This document shows, piece after piece, positions 24,554 to 31,281 of a DNA stretch of 64,000 bases; the stretch's first letter is position 1; every line of letters begins with the position of its first letter. The translations under genes and the position numbers were made by a program. Source of the DNA: a virus. The notes below the pieces were generated by a model. The model did not search any database, was not told the origin of the DNA, and was given only the letters and a program-made list of their open reading frames with translations. The DNA is taken from positions 25,505 to 89,504 of IMG/VR virus record IMGVR_UViG_3300009126_000274; one strand, 5' to 3'.

Positions 24554-25146
24554 CCTTTTTCTGGTGTTATATCCTCTTGATTTGATTGTTTTTCTGCATA
24601 ATGTAAGTAGGTAGTTAGTACATATTTGTCTGAATTTGTTGGATTTTTGCACTGATAAGGGTATTCCCACGTGGGTGGAAACACCACAGCTCTCCCTTTT
24701 CTGGGTTCAACTCCAACAGCTTGTCTTGGAAATTCTGTGTTGCCGTCATTATCTGACAGATACACTCTAAATGCTACGGCTCTAATAGAATCTGAATTAT
24801 CCATCACATCTATATGGCCTGCATAACTGTCCTCTGAATTTGCTCGGAACCTGGTAATAAGAATCTCTTCCATTCCCTGGTGAGCTATTAAATTTGGTAT
24901 CTCTAGTTCTTCTAGATATTTGCCATAGAGTTTGGCAATTTGTTCAACTATTCCATTATGAAAGTCTTCTTCAAAATGGTATCTTGTGTATTCATATCCG
25001 GTTGCTGTTAACCCTTGTTCATCTTCAACAGACTTATGAAGGTCTAAATTTAATTTAAATATGTTGATAAGGTCTTCACAGTTAGAGTCTGAAAAGACAC
25101 CATCAAATATTCTAAGGGCTCCTAATCTTGGGTTTGTTTTTTCCAT
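24550..25146 (-). CDS. 2-oxoglutarate/Fe(II) oxygenase-like protein, distal His apparently replaced
   Basis: 198 residues. GHIDVMDNSD supplies HxD. The C-terminal half reads AVGVEPRKGRAVVFPPTWEY then PYQCKNPTNSDKYVLTTYL, which follows the jelly-roll family, where YPH usually gives the distal iron His. Here that position reads YPY. If the alignment holds, the iron site is incomplete and the protein may be inactive or use another ligand. It overlaps the downstream -35 box and the preceding gene. Confidence 0.65.
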   Translation of the reverse strand: MEKTNPRLGALRIFDGVFSDSNCEDLINIFKLNLDLHKSVEDEQGLTATGYEYTRYHFEEDFHNGIVEQIAKLYGKYLEELEIPNLIAHQGMEEILITRFRANSEDSYAGHIDVMDNSDSIRAVAFRVYLSDNDGNTEFPRQAVGVEPRKGRAVVFPPTWEYPYQCKNPTNSDKYVLTTYLHYAEKQSNQEDITPEKG

Positions 25147-25352
25147 ACTATTTTCACTCCACGTCTTACCAATTCATTAACATATTGTTGTCGTTTTTTT
25201 GGCTTTGTGTTATCATTATTTATAGCATCAAATAATGTCTTCTTTGATTGACATTTTAAATAATAGTGTTCTTCAACAGACCTATTTGTTGATCTTCCTG
25301 TTACTGGATCTTTGAGCCATTTCCTTCCACTGGGTTTAAATTTAGCTGGCAT
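25122..25352 (-). CDS. Small basic hypothetical protein, 76 aa
   Basis: ATG at 25352 has AGAAGG upstream. Lys/Arg-rich, with KPSGRKWLKDPVTGRSTNRS and a C-terminal VNELVRRGVKIVW. No recognised domain; binding to nucleic acid is possible from its charge. A TATAAATA late-type box sits inside the gene at 25217-25224 and could serve the oxygenase gene downstream. Confidence 0.55.
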   Translation of the reverse strand: MPAKFKPSGRKWLKDPVTGRSTNRSVEEHYYLKCQSKKTLFDAINNDNTKPKKRQQYVNELVRRGVKIVWKKQTQD

Positions 25353-25437
25353 TATTTTTCCTTCTTTCGTCCCAACGACCAATATAGTATGAAACTATAC
25401 TCACTATTATAAAGTTCATTATCATATAATATTCCAT
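25342..25437 (-). CDS. Micro membrane protein, 31 aa
   Basis: ATG at 25437 with AAGGAG 5 nt upstream. One transmembrane helix (YMIMNFIIVSIVSYYIGRW) is followed by a short charged tail. The ATG overlaps the upstream stop (TGATG), and its own 3' end overlaps the next gene, so it is embedded in the operon. Function unknown. Confidence 0.6.
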   Translation of the reverse strand: MEYYMIMNFIIVSIVSYYIGRWDERRKNNAS

Positions 25438-25844
25438 CACTTCTCCTTCATATTCTTAATTGCATTACCATTCTTTTTAATCTCTTCATCTTGAAGAGCA
25501 TCTATAATTTTCTGTGCCTTCTCTTGTTTGGTATCAACATGTAAGTCCTCGTCAACTATTTTCTCTAATTTGAGAAATGCTATTCTTTCATTCTGTACAT
25601 ATCTCCATGTATAACCGTCTGTTCCATATACACCAAATACCGTTTCTGTAATCCCTATCTTAACTATAAGTGCAGGGCAACCGTCTAATATTACTTTATC
25701 ACCCTCTGCAAATGCTGGACTCATTTTAAATTTAATCCCTTTAACAAAGGACGTAGCCCAATCTCTTAATGCCAGCGCAACAATGAGCGTAAAGACTGCT
25801 CCTAAGAATTCTACATAGAATTGACTTAGTTCTATATCAGGCAT
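25437..25844 (-). CDS. Small membrane protein with MscS-like beta domain
   Basis: 135 residues. One N-terminal transmembrane helix (VEFLGAVFTLIVALALRDW) is followed by PAFAEGDKVILDGCPALIV and GVYGTDGYTWRYVQNERI. This resembles the membrane-proximal beta domain of MscS channels, which have a GD(x)V turn and a VPN end. It is far too short to be a full channel, lacking the other transmembrane helices. It ends in a charged helix. It could assemble with itself or a host channel. Confidence 0.6.
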   Translation of the reverse strand: MPDIELSQFYVEFLGAVFTLIVALALRDWATSFVKGIKFKMSPAFAEGDKVILDGCPALIVKIGITETVFGVYGTDGYTWRYVQNERIAFLKLEKIVDEDLHVDTKQEKAQKIIDALQDEEIKKNGNAIKNMKEK

Positions 25845-26203
25845 TATTTTTTCGTGTGATGTTCTGTTGATGTACTATTAACATATAAGCCAAACCAAGC
25901 TGCTCCTGCTCCTACTAACACTGATATTAAACCAGATTGTGCTACAGTAGGATCTGGCAATGCCATGAACCAATTTGCTGACTGATATAACAAGTAGATA
26001 TACATCGTGATAAACACTCTAGGAAAAATTCTCCATCTACTAAAATATTCTGGTGCAACCCACATCCAGCCTCTCTTGTCAGGCTGTGCCCACCAAGGTC
26101 GTAAGTTGGGATCTGTACCGTCACCGTCTGCAGCAGTTTTCAGTGCATTGTAATCAGCTAAACTTATGCTAACATGATCGTCTGTTCTATTCTGTTCTGC
26201 CAT
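25844..26203 (-). CDS. Two-helix membrane protein, possibly holin-like
   Basis: 119 residues. The soluble N-terminus contains RPWWAQPDKRGWMW. Two hydrophobic helices follow: RVFITMYIYLLYQSANWFM and GLISVLVGAGAAWFGLYV. The sequence between and around them (PDPTVAQSG) is of a type common in marine T4-like phages. A holin role would fit size and topology but is not established. A TATAAATA box lies 70 nt upstream within the preceding gene. Confidence 0.6.
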   Translation of the reverse strand: MAEQNRTDDHVSISLADYNALKTAADGDGTDPNLRPWWAQPDKRGWMWVAPEYFSRWRIFPRVFITMYIYLLYQSANWFMALPDPTVAQSGLISVLVGAGAAWFGLYVNSTSTEHHTKK

Positions 26204-26933
26204 TTGTAAATAACTCCGTATAATTTTTATGTCTAATCTTCACTTTCAATAAATGCTGGATTAGATCACTACTATTTATATTAGTTTTGAGCTTAGCAAA
26301 AGGGATATAACCCAATCTTAACCCTGGATCTTCAAAATCTGGTAAGTCTAACCTATCTTTTAATTTTCTATGAATAATTCTAGCTCTTTTCTTAAATCCT
26401 ATACCATCTATTTCAGGGCCGAGCCAAACATTAAATCCTGTTCTGGCGATAGTTTGTGGATGATATTGTTCTTTTTTAACACTTACATCACCAGAGAATA
26501 CTATCTCTGCAAAATGTTTCCCTACATGTGGATAATTTATATACAAGTAACCAGGCTTCCTTGTTACAGTAAACTCCTCATAATCTGCTGGAAACAATTC
26601 CATAAAACTAGGTCCTGATTCATAACCCCACCTAGGTGGATAACCAGCATCTACCAATTCATAATAATGAATAAGATGATTAAGCCTTGACATTTCTGGA
26701 TCGTCTTCATGATCTGCAAAATATTCATGTAATTTATTGAGATCGTCTGTTGGTTCTTGCCCTAACATGTAGACTATTTTGTCTATTTCACCTTTGATTT
26801 CTTCTTTTGTTTCGCCTAAATAAAAGAACTCTTTGGATTCATGCCTATGATCTTCTAAAAATTTCGTATATCTTTTGGCCACTACTGTTGGAAGTGGTTC
26901 CCATTCAATATCATTTATATTTAAAGTCGTCAT
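26187..26933 (-). CDS. Hypothetical protein, 248 aa
   Basis: ATG at 26933 has GAGGAGAA upstream; the longer frame overlaps the helicase gene without a ribosome site. Tyr/Pro-rich with several conserved-looking blocks (GYPPRWGYESGPSFMELF, LYINYPHVGKHFAEIVFSGD, FNVWLGPEIDGIGFKKR). No domain is recognised. It follows gp41 and could be a replication accessory, from position only. Confidence 0.55.
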   Translation of the reverse strand: MTTLNINDIEWEPLPTVVAKRYTKFLEDHRHESKEFFYLGETKEEIKGEIDKIVYMLGQEPTDDLNKLHEYFADHEDDPEMSRLNHLIHYYELVDAGYPPRWGYESGPSFMELFPADYEEFTVTRKPGYLYINYPHVGKHFAEIVFSGDVSVKKEQYHPQTIARTGFNVWLGPEIDGIGFKKRARIIHRKLKDRLDLPDFEDPGLRLGYIPFAKLKTNINSSDLIQHLLKVKIRHKNYTELFTNGRTE

Positions 26934-28290
26934 ATTTGTTCTCCTCTCTTCCCTTTTCAAATACCGGAACTTCAATGTTTGCATCTGTTAATTGTTGTTG
27001 TGCAGACGGGTCTAAATCAAATAATTTCATTTTTGCTCTGTCTACACCTATCATAAATCTTTTATTTCTTGTGGGGTCTGCATATCTATTTTTTAATTGT
27101 TTAATCATAAACTGGCCCATCTGTTCTAATTCTTCTGTACTTATCATAGCAAACATTAAGTCTGCTGTTGCTGGTAATCCAAAACTTTCTGATGTATCTG
27201 TCAAATCTATATCACTACTAGAAAACCCTGATCTTGTTGTCTGTGTTGCACTAAGAATAGGAACATTTTGTTCTACTGCTAATCCTCTTAATTCTTCTGC
27301 AATACTTTTAATAATAACATAAGTATTGGCCTGACTGCCTGGTCTAAATCTTTGACTCGTACATATATTTAAATAATCTATGAATATGATATCAGGAAAG
27401 AAATTTCTCTTTAACTTTAATTCATTTATTAATGCTTTAAAATGTCCTGTATGTGCTGATGCTGTAGGATATTCTTTTATAATAAGTCTGCCTTCTATCT
27501 TTTTATTAATCTTATCTATCCTGTTATCAAACATCGCCTTGGATAAATCTTTTAACTCCATAATAGGTATATTCATTAGATTAGCGTCTATACGTTCAGC
27601 TATTCTTTCTTCTGCCATTTCTAGGGTAATATAGAGTACATTTTTACCCTTAGAGATGCAACTAGACGCCATATGGCACATAAAAAGGGATTTACCTACA
27701 CCCGTGCCTGCTAATAATATGTTTAATGTTTTATTAGATAACCCGCCTTCTGTTATTCTATTAAACATATCTAAATCAAACTCTACTTTCTCTTCTAACC
27801 TATGATAATAATCATATCTTTTATTTGCGTCTTCTATAAAGTCATGTCCAATATTTGTATCAAATCCTACTGCCAGTGCTTCTGATAATATCTCAGGTAA
27901 CGCATCTCTGCCTTGCTCTTTATTCTTTCCATCAAGTATTTGGATACTATCCATAACACCTAAGTATAATGCTTTATCCTTACAGAACTTTTCTGTTTCA
28001 TCTACTAACCATTTCGTATCAGGCTTATCTTCTGTTAAAGAATTAACTAAATCTAAACAAACTTTATGAGTCTCTTCGTTTAAAGTCTTATCCTCATTTA
28101 AGCTAAGAATTACAGCCTGTTTGTTTGGTGGATTATTATACTTTTCTACAAAATCACGAATAATTGTAAAAACTTTTTGGTCTTCATTATTCATAAAGTA
28201 TTGAGCTTTCAGAAAGGGCATAACCTTCCTGACATACTGTTCAGAATGTATTAGGTTTTCTATTATTACTTGTTCAATTCTGTCCTTCAT
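26911..28290 (-). CDS. 41: Replicative DNA helicase (T4 gp41-like, DnaB family)
   Basis: 459 residues, close to T4 gp41 (475). An N-terminal helical domain is followed by a RecA-type core with Walker A LLAGTGVGKSL near residue 190, the segment ITLEMAEERIAERID, and the Walker B-like FIDYLNIC near residue 305, with a later ATQTTRSGFSSSDI. It unwinds the lagging strand template and recruits primase. Overlaps the small zinc gene upstream, downstream of uvsX. Confidence 0.93.
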   Translation of the reverse strand: MKDRIEQVIIENLIHSEQYVRKVMPFLKAQYFMNNEDQKVFTIIRDFVEKYNNPPNKQAVILSLNEDKTLNEETHKVCLDLVNSLTEDKPDTKWLVDETEKFCKDKALYLGVMDSIQILDGKNKEQGRDALPEILSEALAVGFDTNIGHDFIEDANKRYDYYHRLEEKVEFDLDMFNRITEGGLSNKTLNILLAGTGVGKSLFMCHMASSCISKGKNVLYITLEMAEERIAERIDANLMNIPIMELKDLSKAMFDNRIDKINKKIEGRLIIKEYPTASAHTGHFKALINELKLKRNFFPDIIFIDYLNICTSQRFRPGSQANTYVIIKSIAEELRGLAVEQNVPILSATQTTRSGFSSSDIDLTDTSESFGLPATADLMFAMISTEELEQMGQFMIKQLKNRYADPTRNKRFMIGVDRAKMKLFDLDPSAQQQLTDANIEVPVFEKGREENKYDDFKYK

Positions 28291-28450
28291 CCATTTCCTT
28301 TACATACTCATTATATACTTCTGCTACACAATTTCCACAGATGTATGTCTCCTCCATATCATCATTATGGAAACAATATGCTTTGTCTTCTTCTAGATTT
28401 AGTGCTTTCTCACACCTATCACACTTTGTCGTATTCTTGCTCAATGTCAC
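28274..28450 (-). CDS. Small zinc-ribbon protein, 58 aa
   Basis: Two knuckles (CDRC and, 27 residues later, CGNC) flank an acidic segment, typical of a small zinc ribbon. The start is uncertain: GTG at 28450 is chosen because the only ATG lies 75 nt further upstream deep in uvsX. It overlaps uvsX and gp41 at its two ends. Function unknown. Confidence 0.5.
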   Translation of the reverse strand: MTLSKNTTKCDRCEKALNLEEDKAYCFHNDDMEETYICGNCVAEVYNEYVKEMDEGQN

Positions 28451-29486
28451 TATCTGAAAACTCTTTTTGCATGTCTCCAGCTCCCAAACTATATCTATTT
28501 TCAACCCATTTGTTGAATCCTTCATCCTCTAACAAAGGTATCCAAAAATCACTACCCATGTCTTTAAGTCTAACTTTCACTTCAGGAGCGATTTCTCCTG
28601 TTTCGGGATTCTGTTTTTGATACCATCCAACAGTAGGTTTAATAACATATCCAGATTCTAATCCCATTTCTAATAAACCAGACCAAGGACTAATACCCTC
28701 TTCCCAGGAAACTTGCACAATTATCTTAGACTTCTCTCTAACAAATCTAGACTTTTCAACATTTATTACAAATTCATAACCTGTAACTTCTGTTCCTGTT
28801 TTTTGTTGCCTTCTGCCTATAATATAAATGTTGTCTGCTGAATAATATATACCTGTTCCACCACTTACAACGTCTTTAGGAAACAATCCTATTTCTTTAT
28901 ATGTGTGATTAACCACAATCGCTGGTATATCTTTTATAGTTAAATGAGGTGTAATCATTCTAAACAGTGACTTCATTTGTTTAGCTCTTGTCATATCTGC
29001 TACTGATTTACCCTCTAAAGCATCTTCTACTTCTTTTTTACTTGCCAAGTTACCCACACTATCAACAATAATCATTACATGGTCGTCTCTTTCTAAACCA
29101 TTCAACTGTTGCATAGCATCGTGTTTTAATTGTTCTATGTCTGATATTGGACTGTGGATTACCCTATTGGTGTCTATTTTAAATGTATCAAAATATGCCT
29201 GTGGTGCTCCAAACTCACTATCATAAAACAAAATAACACCATCTTTATATTTGTCTAAATATGCTTTAGCCAACAACATAGCAAATGCTGTTTTAAAATG
29301 TTTACTTGGTCCTGCAAATACAGTTAATCCTGTTGTAAGACCTCCGTCTAATTTTCCACTCAACGCAACATTAACTGCAGGTACAGATGTCTGTATTATA
29401 TCCTGTTCGTTAAAAAATTTGGAATCAGTTAAGACTTCAGATTGTTTAATCGTCGTGTTTTTCTTTAATTTATCTATTAGGTTCAT
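28419..29486 (-). CDS. uvsX: RecA-like strand-exchange protein (T4 UvsX-like)
   Basis: 355 residues. Walker A is FAGPSKHFKT near residue 60, as in UvsX (GPSKxFKS type). IIVDSVGNL is the Walker B region, and FYDSEFGAPQAYF is a conserved UvsX block. It coats single-stranded DNA and drives recombination-dependent replication with UvsY (encoded at 63.2-63.7 kb) and gp41. A promoter lies 53 nt upstream inside the dehydrogenase gene, allowing separate early expression. Confidence 0.95.
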   Translation of the reverse strand: MNLIDKLKKNTTIKQSEVLTDSKFFNEQDIIQTSVPAVNVALSGKLDGGLTTGLTVFAGPSKHFKTAFAMLLAKAYLDKYKDGVILFYDSEFGAPQAYFDTFKIDTNRVIHSPISDIEQLKHDAMQQLNGLERDDHVMIIVDSVGNLASKKEVEDALEGKSVADMTRAKQMKSLFRMITPHLTIKDIPAIVVNHTYKEIGLFPKDVVSGGTGIYYSADNIYIIGRRQQKTGTEVTGYEFVINVEKSRFVREKSKIIVQVSWEEGISPWSGLLEMGLESGYVIKPTVGWYQKQNPETGEIAPEVKVRLKDMGSDFWIPLLEDEGFNKWVENRYSLGAGDMQKEFSDSDIEQEYDKV

Positions 29487-30276
29487 TACCTCTCCTTATT
29501 CTGTTTGCATCTACCGCAACTTTTAAAATATTATCACTATTATAGCACAGCGACGAAGTGTGAGTCAAGTCTTTAGGTAAACAAGTACCACCAAATCCTA
29601 CCTTTCCGTCTGGTCCTGGTACTGCCCAATGTGTTTTACCCAAATTAGGATCATTACTAAAAAAGTCTGAAATCACATCGTAATCCATATCCCAAGCATC
29701 ACATATATTTTTAAATTCATTTGCTAAACCTACTTTAACAGCAAGTGCTGCATTTCTTGCTATTTTTATCATTGCTGCTTCTTCTGGTTTAATATGACAC
29801 CATATATTTTTGTGGCATTCAATAGTTTCTATAAAATGATCCATTTGATACCCACCTACTACCAATGGTAACTCTGGGTTATCAATATCTTCTTTCCAAT
29901 GCCTTTCTCTTAAAAACTCTGGCCATATAATTGCTCCATAACTTTTAGTGTATTGAGCTGTTTGATCAGGACCAATTGTGCTCCTTATAACTATTCTATT
30001 TACTTTTTTATAGACGTTCTTACATACTTCATCTATTATAGAAGTATCTAATTTACTAGGCCAAACTGCTGATCCTGTTTTTTCTTTTTCAGGATCAACC
30101 AACAGATTTGTAGGAACACATATAATAGCATAATCTATGCCCCACCAATCTTCTATTCTTTTATCTAGAGCAGGATCATGAATTAATACACCAGGACTTC
30201 CTTTAACATGATTCTTAAAGAAATACTCTGTAGCTTTACCTACAAAACCATAACCTACTATCGCTATTTTAGCCAT
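29470..30276 (-). CDS. UDP-glucose/GDP-mannose dehydrogenase family protein
   Basis: 268 residues. IAIVGYGFVGKA at the N-terminus is the NAD Rossmann GxGxxG. KVGFGGTCLPKDL carries the catalytic Cys of UDP-glucose dehydrogenases. It is shorter than the usual ~390-450, lacking the C-terminal UDP-binding domain, so the partner or substrate may differ. ATG at 30276 is chosen over a longer start because of the GAAGAATTAAG site and the motif position. It would supply uronic acid precursors for glycans. Confidence 0.82.
   Translation of the reverse strand: MAKIAIVGYGFVGKATEYFFKNHVKGSPGVLIHDPALDKRIEDWWGIDYAIICVPTNLLVDPEKEKTGSAVWPSKLDTSIIDEVCKNVYKKVNRIVIRSTIGPDQTAQYTKSYGAIIWPEFLRERHWKEDIDNPELPLVVGGYQMDHFIETIECHKNIWCHIKPEEAAMIKIARNAALAVKVGLANEFKNICDAWDMDYDVISDFFSNDPNLGKTHWAVPGPDGKVGFGGTCLPKDLTHTSSLCYNSDNILKVAVDANRIRRGNEPNR
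29539..29568 (-). promoter_or_regulatory. Sigma70-like early promoter for uvsX
   Basis: TTGACT, 18 bp, TATAAT on the minus strand, within the coding sequence of the dehydrogenase. The start point would be near 29532, about 46 nt before the uvsX ATG. Confidence 0.7.
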
Positions 30277-30454
30277 TCTTAATTCTTCGTTCAAGTATTT
30301 CAATTTGACTATCCTTTTTCTTTTGCCAGGCGGTCTCATTTCTATCTTTACCGTTACTCATCTTTTTAGCTGTAAATTTGGAAGCTTTTAATCTTTCTAA
30401 AGCTCCTTCTCTTCTTTCCTTACGGCCAAACTTTCTATCTTTTCCGTGTCTCAT
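30269..30454 (-). CDS. Small, very basic hypothetical protein, 61 aa
   Basis: ATG at 30454 follows GGAGAGAAG. Nearly 40% Lys/Arg (GKDRKFGRKERREGALERLK), with a helical C-terminus. Probably binds nucleic acid. It overlaps the membrane micro-gene upstream and the dehydrogenase downstream. Confidence 0.55.
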   Translation of the reverse strand: MRHGKDRKFGRKERREGALERLKASKFTAKKMSNGKDRNETAWQKKKDSQIEILERRIKNG

Positions 30455-30554
30455 CTTCTCTCCAAAAATCATTTTCAAAAGCAACTTGAATACCAACATA
30501 TATCGCCGTATTGACAAGTATTAATACTAAAAACATAACCCAACCTGAAATCAT
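30435..30554 (-). CDS. Micro membrane protein, 39 aa
   Basis: Starts at ATG 30554, overlapping the methyltransferase stop as ATGA. It has one transmembrane helix (GWVMFLVLILVNTAIYVGI) and a charged tail FENDFWREDETRKR. The 3' end overlaps the basic-protein gene. Function unknown, but the same coupled design occurs at 25.4, 31.2, 38.2, 57.8 and 59.8 kb. Confidence 0.6.
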   Translation of the reverse strand: MISGWVMFLVLILVNTAIYVGIQVAFENDFWREDETRKR

Positions 30555-31207
30555 TTAATAAAAACTCCTAACCAAAAATCTTTTTTATCTGACATATCAA
30601 CTCCACCTGCATAAGTTTGTACAATCCAATCATCCATATTTTCTGTTCCTCCGTATCCGCCTATTGGTACCATCTCAGAAAACTCTTCTCGTTTCTTTGA
30701 ATACTCATAAAATTTATCTAATTTCATAGGTGTAGTTTCTATTGCTTTAATAACATCTGCTCCCTTAGGACCACAATTAACCTGAAGAGGATATTCTATG
30801 CCTATATCAGAGTGAGCATTACCTGACATAGCCCAATCTATTTCTAATGATGTACCACTTGTTTCTTTTCTTAAACTTTCCACAATTAATACCTTTGGTT
30901 TAGATATATTGATAATCTGTTCCAACAAATGAAATGGACTATGCAAATGATATAATAATCCCATACACAGAACAACATCAAATTCATGGCCGAGCCATTG
31001 TTTATAATAATCATTAGCTGTGCCATAAAAATCTGGTGTAATATCTCCACTTGGATCATATCTTATATGTGGGTCTACTGTAAATAAACTGTCTGCATAT
31101 TCATTAACAAGTTCTGAGTGAACACCAGTAGAAGCGCCAAATTCAATAACACTTTTATTTGATGCATACTTTTCAAATACCTCTCTCAGAAAAGTAGAAT
31201 ACTTCAT
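30551..31207 (-). CDS. SAM-dependent methyltransferase
   Basis: 218 residues. SVIEFGASTGVHSELV is motif I of class I methyltransferases, FTVDPHI supplies the acidic motif II, and FDVVLCMGLLYHL is the later conserved strand. The substrate is unknown; FkbM-like or glycan O-methylation is possible from neighbouring sugar genes. The ATG at 31207 overlaps the stop of the 25-residue membrane peptide (TATGA), so I prefer it to a GTG five codons earlier. Confidence 0.8.
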   Translation of the reverse strand: MKYSTFLREVFEKYASNKSVIEFGASTGVHSELVNEYADSLFTVDPHIRYDPSGDITPDFYGTANDYYKQWLGHEFDVVLCMGLLYHLHSPFHLLEQIINISKPKVLIVESLRKETSGTSLEIDWAMSGNAHSDIGIEYPLQVNCGPKGADVIKAIETTPMKLDKFYEYSKKREEFSEMVPIGGYGGTENMDDWIVQTYAGGVDMSDKKDFWLGVFIK

Positions 31208-31281
31208 ACTATATAATTCCACACAAGGATTGCAATAAACGCTCCAAACAGTATATTATAAATTATAATATCTAAATTCAT
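31204..31281 (-). CDS. Micro membrane peptide, 25 aa
   Basis: ATG at 31281 overlaps the polymerase stop (GGATGA). Apart from the first few residues it is a single transmembrane helix (IIIYNILFGAFIAILVWNYI). Its stop overlaps the methyltransferase ATG. The tight coupling on both sides favours a real gene; the role is unknown. Confidence 0.5.
   Translation of the reverse strand: MNLDIIIYNILFGAFIAILVWNYIV

Noticed and set aside
24494-24670. N-terminal extension of the 125-residue gene
   Set aside because: It would read through a strong promoter and antisense-like oxygenase tail; the ATG at 24493 is better placed.
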